Source: Sediminibacterium sp. (GTDB taxonomy: Bacteria; Bacteroidota; Bacteroidia; Chitinophagales; Chitinophagaceae). Taken from it: 40,114 nucleotides of DNA. Position 1 is the first letter of the stretch; each line of letters begins with the position of its first letter. Position numbers and translations under genes: made by a program. The stretch covers positions 1-40,114 of the forward strand of contig JAJTDP010000036.1 of assembly GCA_021300455.1 (NCBI GenBank), read 5' to 3'. Positions 1 through 9,581 of the stretch are shown here, in pieces. The notes beneath the pieces are model-generated. The model was given only the letters and a program-made list of their open reading frames with translations. It was not told the DNA's origin and ran no database searches.

Positions 1-1
1 A

Positions 2-979
2 GATCAAGGAAGAGAACCATTGAGGTATAAACTAGCACAACTTGCTGGATGCGATCCTGAAGAGATTGCCATTAATAGAAATTCAACAGAAGCTTTGAAT
101 ACCGTTATTTTCGGATTGAATTTAAAAGCTGGTGATGAAGTCATTGGCACCAAGCAAGACTATCCCAATATGATTAACGCTTGGAAACAGAGAGCTTCTA
201 GAGAAGGTATTGTATATACACAACTTAGTTTTAAATACCCGATTGAAAATGATGAAGAAATTGTAAACGCTTTTGAAAAAGCCATTACCCCTAAAACAAA
301 AATATTTCATATTACGCATGTGGTCAATTGGGTGGGACAAATTATGCCTGTTAAAAAATTATGTGATTTGGCGAAAAAATATAATATTGAAACCATTGTA
401 GATGGTGCGCATAGTTTTGGATTAATGGATTTTGCGATTCCCGATTTAGGTTGTGATTATTTCGGCGCCTCCCTTCATAAATTTTTATCGGCCCCTATTG
501 GATCGGGCATGTTATGGATTAAAAAAGAAAAGATTGAAAAAATTTGGCCGCTCGTTTGTAACGATAACCCGAAAGGACCCGATATTAGAAAGTTTGAAAC
601 CCTTGGTACTAGAAGCTTTCCTATTGAACAAGGTATTGGTGAAGCCATTAATTTTCATACCGCTATTGGGAGCAAAAGAAAAGAAGAGCGTATTCGTTAT
701 TTAAAAAATTATTGGGCAATGCGCGTTCAAAATATTCCTAAAGTAAAAATAAATACTTCTTTAAAAGATGCATACTCTTGTGCTATTTGTGGCGTAAGTA
801 TTGATGGTATGACACCGGGCGCTTTAGACAGTGCTTTATTCAATGAATATAAAATACATACAGTAGGTATTGTATGGGAAAATATTAGTTGTGTGCGTAT
901 TACGCCACATGTGTATACACGCCTACAAGATTTAGATAAGCTAGTATATGCTATTGAAAAAATTGCCAAGAAAGCTTAG
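2..979 (+). CDS. Class V aminotransferase (cysteine desulfurase / isopenicillin-N-epimerase-like), 5'-truncated
   Basis: A PLP-dependent fold-type I enzyme whose reading frame is open back to the first bases of the window, so the N-terminus lies outside. A TTG at 20 is merely an internal Leu codon in this view. The PLP-binding Asp sits in VDGAHSFG, and the Schiff-base Lys sits in GASLHKF (codon 479-481). The upstream INRNSTEALN segment matches the cofactor-phosphate region of the family. The C-terminal small domain ends with VRITPHVYT, as in isopenicillin-N-epimerase-like proteins of Bacteroidota. These are often exported and their substrates are unknown. No Cys-loop typical of IscS or SufS desulfurases is visible, so a generic aminotransferase/epimerase label is safer. 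The class call is firm; the substrate is unknown. Confidence 0.88.
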   Translation, partial: DQGREPLRYKLAQLAGCDPEEIAINRNSTEALNTVIFGLNLKAGDEVIGTKQDYPNMINAWKQRASREGIVYTQLSFKYPIENDEEIVNAFEKAITPKTKIFHITHVVNWVGQIMPVKKLCDLAKKYNIETIVDGAHSFGLMDFAIPDLGCDYFGASLHKFLSAPIGSGMLWIKKEKIEKIWPLVCNDNPKGPDIRKFETLGTRSFPIEQGIGEAINFHTAIGSKRKEERIRYLKNYWAMRVQNIPKVKINTSLKDAYSCAICGVSIDGMTPGALDSALFNEYKIHTVGIVWENISCVRITPHVYTRLQDLDKLVYAIEKIAKKA

Positions 980-1047
980 GTTTATTTGCGCAGAAAATTG
1001 AGCTCATTTTCAAATAGGTAATATAGGATTTTCACTTTTTATTCAAA

Positions 1048-1055
1048 TAGTTTTG
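1048..1055 (+). promoter_or_regulatory. Candidate Bacteroidota -7 promoter element
   Basis: TAGTTTTG matches the Bacteroidota -7 consensus TANNTTTG exactly. It lies 33 bases before the ATG of the secreted protein at 1089, which leaves a plausible short leader. No convincing TTTG -33 element is seen at the usual spacing, so the call rests on one element. A near-palindrome just upstream (993-1011, centred on TGAGCTCA) could be a weak terminator of the preceding aminotransferase. Confidence 0.33.
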
Positions 1056-1088
1056 AAGGCCTGACAATCAAAGGCTATTTAAAATTAG

Positions 1089-1628
1089 ATGTTAAAAATA
1101 TATTTTCTTTGCTGTCTTCTACTGCTAAGCTTTTGTATACAAGCTCAAGTCTTAGATCCCTCTATTATAAATTCCGCAGGCGGGAAAATGGATATCGCCA
1201 CAACAAAAAATCAAGTAAATAATAATTGGATGCTTGATTGGAGTTTGGGTGAACCCTTTGCTATTCATTCTTGGTGTTCAAAAAATAAAATTATTTTTTC
1301 TATAGGATATTTACAACCTGCTTTACTACTTAATCCTGAGCTACTAAGGCCTGGGGCCTTTGATTTTAAATTAAAATGGGGGCCTAATCCTGTATCTAAT
1401 TATTTACTGCTTTCCTGTAAGCAAGCTGGCATTGATATTATACGAATTAATATAATAGATAGTGATGGCAATAAAATTCAAAAAATAGAAGGCCCTTATT
1501 CGGGCCTAGACTTTTCAAAACGTATATCATTTGTTTCGGCAAATACGGGTATTTACTTTATCAGCATCCATTATATTGTGGCTAATAAATTTACACAAGT
1601 GAAAATTTTAAAAATTATTAAAGTATAG
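1089..1628 (+). CDS. Small secreted protein with T9SS C-terminal sorting domain
   Basis: A 179-residue protein with an N-terminal signal peptide (about residues 1-20, ending FCIQAQ). A short beta-rich middle has an INSAGG...LDWSLGEPF...IGYLQP pattern that is common in small Bacteroidota exoproteins. The C-terminal ~80 residues start with WGPNPVSNYLLL and end in short beta strands (GIYFISI, KILKI). This is the look of a type A Por/T9SS sorting domain, which directs passage across the outer membrane and anchoring or release. The next gene begins one base after the stop, so the two are surely co-transcribed. The role of the short body is unknown. The sorting-domain call is good; the function is not assignable. 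Confidence 0.75.
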   Translation: MLKIYFLCCLLLLSFCIQAQVLDPSIINSAGGKMDIATTKNQVNNNWMLDWSLGEPFAIHSWCSKNKIIFSIGYLQPALLLNPELLRPGAFDFKLKWGPNPVSNYLLLSCKQAGIDIIRINIIDSDGNKIQKIEGPYSGLDFSKRISFVSANTGIYFISIHYIVANKFTQVKILKIIKV

Positions 1629-1629
1629 A

Positions 1630-2805
1630 ATGAAATTGCTTCGTTTACTTATTTTTTTAAGCTGCGCTTTGCTAGGTAGTATTACACATCAAGGATTCGC
1701 TCAAACCACTCAAACCAATAAGGGTATTAACTTTCAAGGAATTGCTAGAGATAACAATGGCTATATAATTGCTAATAAATCTATTAATATTAGAATATCT
1801 ATTAAAGCCGATACATTTTCTAGTAAAATTGAATACCAAGAAATTACACCCATTACCACTAGTGTACTTGGTTTATTTACCATCGTGGTGGGCGCTTATC
1901 AAACTAATAAAATTGTAGCAGTGGGTCCATTTGAAAATATCAACTGGTCAATAGCAGAAAAATATTTACAAATAGAAATAGATACAGTAGGCGATTTATC
2001 TTTTATGTATATGGGTACGCAAAAAATAAATTATGTGCCCTACTCTTTTTATGCCGACAATGTGCGTGCAGAAAATATCAATGGAATCATTGGCCTGACA
2101 AAAGGTGGTACGGGGCTCGATAATCTAAAAGATATAAAAGTCTTATACAATATTGATAAAATAAATAATACACCCGATTCTAGTAAGCCTATAAGTAGTC
2201 TTGCCTTAACAGCTATTAATGATAAATTAAAAAAAGCCGATACCCTTTCTTTAAGCAACCGCATCAATTTAAAATTAAGTGGCAAAGACACTATTAGCCT
2301 ATCTAATAGAATAAATAATATTGCTTCATTGTCTGTAGTGTATGATTATGGTAGTTTTTACGACACTGCTAAACAAGCTGCTAGCGCAGTATCCAGCGCC
2401 ACTGCTATCAAATTTTCTTTTAATGGATTATTGAATAATATTGCTGTGCAGCCCAATACAAGTGGGCAAGCTACTAAAATTATAGTACTGCATGCAGGGG
2501 TATATAGGGTTAACTATGCTATTCAAATAATAAAACCAGATTTAGGGGTAGATGAGGCAAGTGTTTGGATAAGAAGAAATGGATCTGCTTATTTAAATAC
2601 CAATACCAACTTTAATATTACTGGAAGTAATATTAAAAATTTACTTACGGGTGATTATTTGGTAGAGCTAGGCGACAACGATTATATAGAACTATACTTT
2701 AGTGTAAAAAATATAAGTAGTGTCGCCACTAGCACTACTGCACAAGCAAGTCCCTCAAGGCCTGCTACACCAAGTGCTTATATCATTTTACAAAAACTGA
2801 ACTAA
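1630..2805 (+). CDS. Secreted adhesin-like protein with C1q/TNF-like C-terminal domain
   Basis: A 391-residue protein with a signal peptide ending near residue 25 (GFAQ). The N-terminal ~130 residues follow the Bacteroidota pattern INFQGIARDNNGYII...NIRISI...GLFTIVVG...INYVPYSFYADNV. This module heads many surface proteins that carry tail-fibre-like or C1q-like ends. A middle segment repeats DTLSLSNRIN and DTISLSNRIN, likely a short helical or trimerising stalk. The last ~140 residues (FSFNGLLNN...GVYRVNYAIQI...DYIELYFS) resemble a C1q/TNF-like jelly roll, which is normally trimeric. It follows the T9SS cargo gene directly, suggesting a joint surface function. It has no T9SS sorting domain of its own. 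The ligand is unknown. Confidence 0.66.
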   Translation: MKLLRLLIFLSCALLGSITHQGFAQTTQTNKGINFQGIARDNNGYIIANKSINIRISIKADTFSSKIEYQEITPITTSVLGLFTIVVGAYQTNKIVAVGPFENINWSIAEKYLQIEIDTVGDLSFMYMGTQKINYVPYSFYADNVRAENINGIIGLTKGGTGLDNLKDIKVLYNIDKINNTPDSSKPISSLALTAINDKLKKADTLSLSNRINLKLSGKDTISLSNRINNIASLSVVYDYGSFYDTAKQAASAVSSATAIKFSFNGLLNNIAVQPNTSGQATKIIVLHAGVYRVNYAIQIIKPDLGVDEASVWIRRNGSAYLNTNTNFNITGSNIKNLLTGDYLVELGDNDYIELYFSVKNISSVATSTTAQASPSRPATPSAYIILQKLN

Positions 2806-2821
2806 TAATTAACCATAAAAA

Positions 2822-4087
2822 TTATCCAAAAGGCTTTTCAATCGAAATACTTTGTTTGGAGAAAAACTTTGGACCCTCTGCTGAGATATAAAGACAGTCT
2901 TCTAATCTAATACCAAATTCTCCTGGAATAGAAATAGTAGGTTCATCACTAAAACACATACCTACTGCAATGGGTGTTTTATTTCCTTTCACAAAATTAG
3001 TCCACTCATGACCCTCTAATCCAATACCATGTCCGGTTCTATGTGGTAGGCCAGGTAATTTATAATTGGTGCTAAAGCCTCCCTTTTCAATTACTGCTCT
3101 TGCTGCAGCATCTACTTGTTCGCAAGGTGCTCCAATTTTTATAGCAGCAAAGGCGGCGTCCTGTGCTTGCTTTTCTAAATTCCAAACATCAATTTGTCTT
3201 TGAGTTGGCTTACCTGCTACAATTGTTCTCGTAATATCAGAAGCATAGCCTTCACAACTAGTACCTCCATCTATCATTACAATATCTCCTTCTTTAATTG
3301 TTTGTGGGGTTATACTTCCATGAGGTAGTGCCGAATATTTTCCTACTTGTACAGAAGCGCCTCCACTAAATCCTAATTTTCTAAAGGCAGCTGAAATATT
3401 ATTACTTAATAATGTTTGTGACATACCTGGAACAATGGTTGCAAAAGCAGCTTTATAGGCTTCAATGGTAATATCACTTGCTTTTTGCATCAGTGCAATT
3501 TCTGCAGCAGATTTAATCATTCTACATCCAGCAGTTATAGGCGTTGCGTCTACTATTTCAAATCCAGCAGCTTCTTTTTTTACGCCATCGGCAATAAAAA
3601 ATCTTACTCTTTCTTCCATTCCTATAGTATGATGTTGAACTCCTCTGTCTTTTACTATACCTACAATGACCGCATAAGGACTTTCATGTTCTTCCCAGCA
3701 ACGAACTTCTTCTCCAAAAGCTGGTAGTATTAATTCTCTTGCTCTATCTTCTTCAAACTTTGGACAAACATAAACCAGTGCTCCCTTTGCTGGAATGACC
3801 ACTCCGAAAGTTCTTTCGCTTTGGCCCCAACGCATGCCTGTAAAATAAAAACAAGATGGGGTACCCTCTAAAAAAATAGCATCCATTTTATTTTGTGACA
3901 TTAATTCCTGTGCTTTGGCAATTCTATCTTTTCTTTCCGCTACAGAAATAGGCACTATGCCAGCTAGTTGAGGACTCTCTATTTCATCATGCTGTCTACC
4001 AAATATAGAACTGCTTAAACCTAAACCGCCGGCTGTAAGTGCCGATACTGTTAAAAATTTTCTTCTATTGACTGACATAGTATACAA
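2822..4087 (-). CDS. Tat-exported M24 family Xaa-Pro peptidase
   Basis: A metallopeptidase of the aminopeptidase P / prolidase (M24) fold. All five metal ligands are visible: Asp273 in MIDGG, Asp284 in SDITRT, His353 in RTGHGIG, Glu382 in FSDEP and Glu396 in RLED. The N-terminus has a twin-arginine signal (VNRRKFLTVSALTAGG), so the enzyme is exported folded. The creatinase-like N-terminal domain spans about residues 45-185. The Tat signal sits best with the ATG at 4078 (MSVNRRKFL). The upstream ATG at 4087 adds only three residues. Its stop lies 16 bases from that of the convergent gene at 1630-2805, with no hairpin between them. It probably cleaves N-terminal residues before proline in periplasmic peptides. 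Confidence 0.88.
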   Translation of the reverse strand: MYTMSVNRRKFLTVSALTAGGLGLSSSIFGRQHDEIESPQLAGIVPISVAERKDRIAKAQELMSQNKMDAIFLEGTPSCFYFTGMRWGQSERTFGVVIPAKGALVYVCPKFEEDRARELILPAFGEEVRCWEEHESPYAVIVGIVKDRGVQHHTIGMEERVRFFIADGVKKEAAGFEIVDATPITAGCRMIKSAAEIALMQKASDITIEAYKAAFATIVPGMSQTLLSNNISAAFRKLGFSGGASVQVGKYSALPHGSITPQTIKEGDIVMIDGGTSCEGYASDITRTIVAGKPTQRQIDVWNLEKQAQDAAFAAIKIGAPCEQVDAAARAVIEKGGFSTNYKLPGLPHRTGHGIGLEGHEWTNFVKGNKTPIAVGMCFSDEPTISIPGEFGIRLEDCLYISAEGPKFFSKQSISIEKPFG

Positions 4088-4206
4088 TTTAAAATGTTTT
4101 ACATAAGTGGTATTAAAGATATTACATTTTAATAAATTAAAACTTTAAATTTAGCACTCCATCATAAGCTAAAACCTTAACCATTCAAACCATAAACCAA
4201 CCAACT

Positions 4207-6405
4207 TTGAAACTATTTCGATTTTCCTTTTTATTATTATGCATACTTGGATTTCAAACAACACAGGCACAAAAAAAGAACGCCAATGTTAAATATTATA
4301 TTCACAAAGCAACAGATGTCATAAAGTTAGATGGCTTAATGAATGAGCAGTCCTGGATAAAGGCGCAGGCTGTAGATAAATTTCCAATGGTACTTCCTAT
4401 GGACACCAGTATTTCAAAAGTACCCACCGAAGTGAGAATGACTTACGATGAAAATAATTTATACATTATTGCTATTTGTACCAAGGTAGGTGATGGCGTG
4501 GATATGATAGAGTCTTTGAAAAGAGATTGGAACTTTGGCAAAAATGATAATTTTCTTTTGTTCATGGACACTTATGGTGATTTAACCAATGGTTTTACTT
4601 TTGGTACAAGTGCAGTAGGTGCCCAATGGGATGGTACTATGTTTGATGGAGGCTCTGTAGATTTAAACTGGGATAATAAATGGACCTCTGCTATTTATAA
4701 TGACAGTTCAAAATATGTTTGGGAAGCAGCCATTCCTTTTAAATCCATTAGATATAAATCAGGTGTTCAAGAATGGGGGGTGAACTTTAGTAGAAACGAT
4801 TTAAAAACAACAGAGAAGTCTAGCTGGGCGCCTGTGCCAAGACAGTTTCCCACTGCCGCTTTATCTTATACTGGGTCACTCGTTTGGGATGCACCACTTC
4901 CAGCACAAAAAAATAATTTTTCACTCATTCCTTATTTTAAATCTAGTGTTTCAAAAGAATTTGCAACCAATGATGGTACAAAAATTAACCAGGCATCAGT
5001 CAATGACAATGCCTATGGCTTAGATGCAAAAATAAGTTTGTCTTCTTCTTTAAATTTAGACTTAACAGTAAACCCCGATTTCTCTCAAGTAGAAGTAGAT
5101 AGACAAGTAACTAATCTAAGTCGCTTTGAATTATTCTTCCCAGAAAGAAGACAATTTTTTTTAGAAAACGCTGATTTGTTTTCTAATTTAGGTTTTGAAA
5201 ATGTACGTCCGTTTTTCTCTAGAAGAATTGGTTTAAATTCCACTATTGATTTTGGAGCTAGAATGAGTGGCAGAATTAATAAGAATTGGCGTATTGGTAT
5301 TATGGATATGAAAACCAGCGCGGACGAGTCTAAAAATTTATTAGCACAGAATTTTGCAGTAGTTGCTTTGCAAAGAAAATTATTTAAAAAATCTAATATT
5401 GAATTATTTTATATTGACAAGACTGCCTTTGATTATCCAGCAGAAACCAGTAGTAATAAAGCAGTAGGCAACCCTTACAATAGAAATTTCGGTTTTGAAT
5501 TTATGTTAGCGCCAAAAAATAATACTTGGTCAGGAAAAACTATTTTAATCAAATCATTTACGCCAAATAAAATTGGCAATGATTTTTTAAACGCAGGTAA
5601 TTTACAATATAGTAGTAGAAACTGGATTATTTCTTGGCAGCATGAAGTGGTAGGCAATAATTACAATGCAGAAGTAGGCTATATTCCAAGAAATAATTAT
5701 ATCAAGTTTACACCAAGTATTACACGCTTATTTTTTCCTAAAAGCGGTTCTATCTTAAGCCATGGCCCTCAGTTCACCACCACCAATTATTATAATACAA
5801 ATTTTAATTTAACAGATAACACTAAATTATTTAATTACTTAATTACATTTAGAGATAAGAGCACTATTTCCTCTGGAATAATAAATGAATATGTAGAATT
5901 ATTAGCACCCTTTGATCCCACTAGAATTGGGAAGCAACCCTTAGCTACCAATACCAAACACCAATGGACTACGGTAGGTTTTGATTGGACTTCAGCACCT
6001 CAACATAAATTAACTTATTACTTCTCGGTGCGTAAAGGAGGTTATTATGCCGATGGCAAATTATTAAGCATTTCTGGTAATATTGGTTATCGTATTCAAC
6101 CCTATGTCAACTTTGATGTATCCGCCACTTATAATAATATTGAACTACCCCTACCATGGGGCAATAATAATTTCTTCTTAATTGGTCCTAAAGTAGATAT
6201 TACCATGACGGATAAATTATTTTTTACCGCCTTCTACCAGTATAACGAACAAACAAAAAATATAAATTTTAATACAAGATTTCAATGGCGTTATAAACCC
6301 GTCTCTGATTTATTTATAGTGTATACCGATAACTACTATATCGGACCTGTATTTGTTAAAAATAGAGCCGTGGTATTGAAATTTACTTATTGGTGGAATA
6401 AATAA
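4207..6405 (+). CDS. CBM9-like domain / DUF5916 family exported protein
   Basis: A 732-residue protein with a signal peptide (about 1-22, ending TTQAQ). An N-terminal carbohydrate-binding family-9-like domain (about 30-220) shows IKLDGLMNEQSW, typical of this fold. The long C-terminal DUF5916 region (about 235-732) contains PDFSQVEVD, FPERRQFFLENAD and PFFSRRIG, and many alternating strands ending FTYWWNK. It probably forms an outer-membrane beta structure. The start must be TTG at 4207, because no in-frame ATG precedes the signal peptide. DUF5916 proteins are common near peptidase and glycan genes in Bacteroidota, but their function is not established. It ends at a strong hairpin shared with the convergent propeller gene. 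Confidence 0.85.
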   Translation: MKLFRFSFLLLCILGFQTTQAQKKNANVKYYIHKATDVIKLDGLMNEQSWIKAQAVDKFPMVLPMDTSISKVPTEVRMTYDENNLYIIAICTKVGDGVDMIESLKRDWNFGKNDNFLLFMDTYGDLTNGFTFGTSAVGAQWDGTMFDGGSVDLNWDNKWTSAIYNDSSKYVWEAAIPFKSIRYKSGVQEWGVNFSRNDLKTTEKSSWAPVPRQFPTAALSYTGSLVWDAPLPAQKNNFSLIPYFKSSVSKEFATNDGTKINQASVNDNAYGLDAKISLSSSLNLDLTVNPDFSQVEVDRQVTNLSRFELFFPERRQFFLENADLFSNLGFENVRPFFSRRIGLNSTIDFGARMSGRINKNWRIGIMDMKTSADESKNLLAQNFAVVALQRKLFKKSNIELFYIDKTAFDYPAETSSNKAVGNPYNRNFGFEFMLAPKNNTWSGKTILIKSFTPNKIGNDFLNAGNLQYSSRNWIISWQHEVVGNNYNAEVGYIPRNNYIKFTPSITRLFFPKSGSILSHGPQFTTTNYYNTNFNLTDNTKLFNYLITFRDKSTISSGIINEYVELLAPFDPTRIGKQPLATNTKHQWTTVGFDWTSAPQHKLTYYFSVRKGGYYADGKLLSISGNIGYRIQPYVNFDVSATYNNIELPLPWGNNNFFLIGPKVDITMTDKLFFTAFYQYNEQTKNINFNTRFQWRYKPVSDLFIVYTDNYYIGPVFVKNRAVVLKFTYWWNK

Positions 6406-6424
6406 AATAAACAAACGCTTAGAT

Positions 6425-6461
6425 AAAAAAATACCCTTCTGTTTAAGAAGGGTATTTTTTT
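6425..6461. terminator. Bidirectional rho-independent terminator
   Basis: The stem ATACCCTTCT/AGAAGGGTAT (6431-6440 with 6446-6455) has a 5-base loop. It is flanked by six A on the left pairing with T on the right, so it can act on both strands. It sits between the convergent genes ending at 6405 (+) and 6465 (-). Confidence 0.9.
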
Positions 6462-6464
6462 AAA

Positions 6465-9464
6465 TTATAATTTAAGATAGGAGGCGGCAAGTTTTTCTAA
6501 TTGAGTGTTTAGCTCTTGGTACACTAATTTTTGTTGTGAAGTGGGTGGGAAATCGGCGCCCATGGTTTGACTTTCTTTAGTAATGGCTAATAGTCTTTCA
6601 AATATTTTAGCTGGATTTCTAAAAATATCCATCCTCGCTCCAGTTAAGTGAATGTCAAACAATTCTTTTTCAATAGCATAAATTTGTTTTTCACGTGCAG
6701 TGGCTGCTGGTGTATTTTGCTTTAATAAACTAGCTCGCTGTATTTCCATTTTATCAATTAGGCTTAAACATTTTTTCATAGAACTAGTTAATTGCATCCC
6801 AAACTCGTATTGAGCTTGTATTTCAATCATACTTGAATATGAATTAGGATCGGTCAATACTTGAAGCGGCTGCTTCATTATTTCTTTACCTATTTTTAAA
6901 ACCACCGTGTAATTACCTGGCGGAATTCTAATAGGCTCTAGTCCTGGACCAATATCTAAATCATAAATAGTCATGGGTCTATTTCCGAGTGAATCAAATT
7001 TTAAATAATTTTTATTATCAGGAATTGTTTTTAAAGGCGGGAGTACAAGATCATTATGTGCTAGATTCCACCAAATTCTATTTACCCCTTTATGATGCGT
7101 TCCTTCCATTTTTTGAATGGTATCTCCTTTAGTATTTAAAATATAAATAAAAGCATTAGAAGAAAGACTGTCTGCAACATAATAGTTGATGCTGGCACCA
7201 TATGGAGGATTCTTTCCAGTGACCATTGAAGATTCGCTATGAATTCCCGTTTTAAAATTAAAACGATACGCTTGTCTAGGTGCGTATAATTCATTTTTAT
7301 TTTTTACCATTTGCTTACTCCACTCTCTCAAAGGTGTGATATCATCTAAAATATAAAAACCTCTTCCATAAGTAGCTAAGACTAGATCGCGAAAGTTTTT
7401 TTGAATCGCTATATAATAAACAGGAGAGGGAGGTAAATTATTTTTTAACTGTACCCAAGTATTACCATCATCTGGACTAATATATAAACCATTATCTGTT
7501 CCTGCGTAGAGCAAACCTTTTTGAGCCGGATCTTCTTTAATGCTATGTACAAATGAACTATTACTAGCTGGGATACCTGCTCCTACTTCTTTCCATGTTT
7601 TGCCATAATTAGTTGTTTTAAAAATATAGGGCTTAAAGTCTCCTAATTGTTGATAGGTAATACTTATATAAGCAGTGCCTGTTTCAAAATTAGAAGCATC
7701 AATACTTCGAATGGTTCCCCATGGTGCTATTCCTTTTATATTCGCTGTTACATTGGTCCATGTTTTTCCATCATTGGTAGTAATTTGTACTTGTCCATCA
7801 TTACTACCTGTCCATAAAACACCTTTTGTTAAAGGGGACTCTGCAATGACATATAATGTAGAGCCATCAAATGTCATAAGGTTGTCGGAATTGATACCAC
7901 CAGAATTTTGCTGATGCGTTTTATCATTGGTGGTTAAGTCAGGACTAATAATATTCCAAGACATTCCCTTGTTAGAAGTTTTATGTACACATTGACTTCC
8001 AACATATACTACCCCTTTTTGATGTTTAGATAATGCCATTGGAAAATTCCAATGCCAACGATATTTCATATCAGCTGGAGTCCAACCATAGCCTGCAGCT
8101 GGCCAAGGGCGCACATCATGTGAATTGCCTGTTCTAACATCGGTAACATCTAATCCTCCATCATAACATCCAGACCAAATAATATTATTATCAAAAGGAT
8201 CGGGTTGTGCAAATCCACTTTCACAACCACCTACTCCTTCCCATAAGCCTAAAGGAATAGAACCTTGCATACTAATAGCTGCTGTTCTATAACTATAACC
8301 GTCTTGTCTATTGCCCATTACATGATAAGGAACCATATTATCAACTGCTACATGATACATTTGTGCAATAGGTAAATTAATATTGTTCCAAGTTTTACCT
8401 CCATTAAAACTCATATTCATACATCCATCATGTGCAACCATTATACGTTCTGCGTTGGTAGGATCAAACCAAACATCATGATTATCACCTCCTGGCTCAT
8501 AAGTTCCATTACCATTGAAACTAATACCACCGTCTTTTGACTCCATGATAGTAACACAAATAGTATACAATTTATTTTCATCTTGCGTGGATACACGCAC
8601 TCTTGTATAGTAAGGGGCACGTTGCGCCATTGAATGACTCTCATACATTAATTTCCAACTTGCTCCTCCATCAATTGATTTATATAAGCCAGGTGACTTG
8701 TCTTCTACTAATGCATAAATAGTTTTAGGATTACTCTGTGCAATGTCTATTGATGTTTTACCAATAGGATGAGCACTACCGCCTGGTAATCCATTATTCA
8801 TTACTTGCCAAGTTTTACCTCCATCAATTGTTTTATAAAATCCGCTACCTGGGCCGCCGCTATTTAAATTCCAAGTGGTAAGATTTACTTGCCACATAGC
8901 AGCCACTAAATTATTTGGATCTTTTTCATTTAAAGATAAATCGCTACAGCCTGTATTCGCATCTACAAATAAAATACGCTCCCAATGATTTCCACCATCT
9001 ACTGTTTTATACACCCCTCTTTCTGCTTGTGGTCCATGCATATGACCCATGGCCGCTACGTAAATAGTATTTGTATCTGTCGGATTAACGATGACTTTAC
9101 TAATTAAAACAGTTTCTTTGAGTCCTTTATTCTCCCATGTTTTACCTCCGTCACTTGATTTATAAATTCCATTGCCATTGGCATGTGCTGGACGAATCAC
9201 AAATGTTTCCCCTGTACCAGCCCAAACTTGTTGAGGATTTGATTTTGAAATGGCTAATGCACCTATAGAAGAATTATACATATTATAAGATACCATGGGA
9301 TTACCTGGCTCACCCACCACTGCGATAGCTCTATTGCCATCAGGGCCAATAAATCGAAAAGGCATAGCTGCAAAAGGTTTAGAACCAGCCGTTTGCGCAA
9401 AAATGGCCTTTGCACTAAAAAGACTAATGACCAAATAAAAAATAAAAATGGATTGCTTTTTCAT
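6465..9464 (-). CDS. Exported VPS10/sortilin-like BNR-repeat beta-propeller protein
   Basis: A 999-residue protein with a signal peptide (1-23, ending AIFAQ). It carries many BNR/Asp-box repeats, among them SSDGGKTWENKG, KTVDGGNHWERI, KTIDGGKTWQVM, KSIDGGASWKLM and TTNDGKTWTNV. These indicate two stacked beta-propellers of the VPS10/sortilin-like type over about residues 30-720. The C-terminal ~270 residues (from about RQAYRFN) contain an Ig-like strand set (PPGNYTVVLKIG...KQPLQVLTDPN) and a helical tail. Databases often label such proteins 'glycosyl hydrolase', but no catalytic site is evident here, so a binding or scaffold role is as likely. It is divergent from a paralog at 9582, with 117 bases between. 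It is intact and serves as the in-window yardstick for the broken paralog. Confidence 0.85.
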   Translation of the reverse strand: MKKQSIFIFYLVISLFSAKAIFAQTAGSKPFAAMPFRFIGPDGNRAIAVVGEPGNPMVSYNMYNSSIGALAISKSNPQQVWAGTGETFVIRPAHANGNGIYKSSDGGKTWENKGLKETVLISKVIVNPTDTNTIYVAAMGHMHGPQAERGVYKTVDGGNHWERILFVDANTGCSDLSLNEKDPNNLVAAMWQVNLTTWNLNSGGPGSGFYKTIDGGKTWQVMNNGLPGGSAHPIGKTSIDIAQSNPKTIYALVEDKSPGLYKSIDGGASWKLMYESHSMAQRAPYYTRVRVSTQDENKLYTICVTIMESKDGGISFNGNGTYEPGGDNHDVWFDPTNAERIMVAHDGCMNMSFNGGKTWNNINLPIAQMYHVAVDNMVPYHVMGNRQDGYSYRTAAISMQGSIPLGLWEGVGGCESGFAQPDPFDNNIIWSGCYDGGLDVTDVRTGNSHDVRPWPAAGYGWTPADMKYRWHWNFPMALSKHQKGVVYVGSQCVHKTSNKGMSWNIISPDLTTNDKTHQQNSGGINSDNLMTFDGSTLYVIAESPLTKGVLWTGSNDGQVQITTNDGKTWTNVTANIKGIAPWGTIRSIDASNFETGTAYISITYQQLGDFKPYIFKTTNYGKTWKEVGAGIPASNSSFVHSIKEDPAQKGLLYAGTDNGLYISPDDGNTWVQLKNNLPPSPVYYIAIQKNFRDLVLATYGRGFYILDDITPLREWSKQMVKNKNELYAPRQAYRFNFKTGIHSESSMVTGKNPPYGASINYYVADSLSSNAFIYILNTKGDTIQKMEGTHHKGVNRIWWNLAHNDLVLPPLKTIPDNKNYLKFDSLGNRPMTIYDLDIGPGLEPIRIPPGNYTVVLKIGKEIMKQPLQVLTDPNSYSSMIEIQAQYEFGMQLTSSMKKCLSLIDKMEIQRASLLKQNTPAATAREKQIYAIEKELFDIHLTGARMDIFRNPAKIFERLLAITKESQTMGADFPPTSQQKLVYQELNTQLEKLAASYLKL

Positions 9465-9581
9465 AAAAAATTGAATAAATATTTTAAAATCAATATTTGA
9501 ATTTAATGTATTTTATGCAAGCTCCCAAGAGCAAATAAGAGAAGCTATTATTTAGTATATTTAAGTACCTAAATTAATTAT
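9465..9581. promoter_or_regulatory. Divergent promoter region of the propeller pair
   Basis: 117 bases between the starts of two head-to-head paralogous genes must hold both promoters. It is very AT-rich. On the minus strand, a TTTG near 9529 is followed 21 bases later by TACATTAA, a partial match to the TTTG...TANNTTTG consensus. The plus-strand promoter is unclear. A GCTCCCAAGAGC near-palindrome lies around 9520-9532. Confidence 0.28.

Noticed and set aside
6465..9464. Glycoside hydrolase or sialidase activity of the BNR propeller
   Set aside because: Asp-box repeats are structural. No sialidase arginine triad or other catalytic site is apparent, so only the fold is called.
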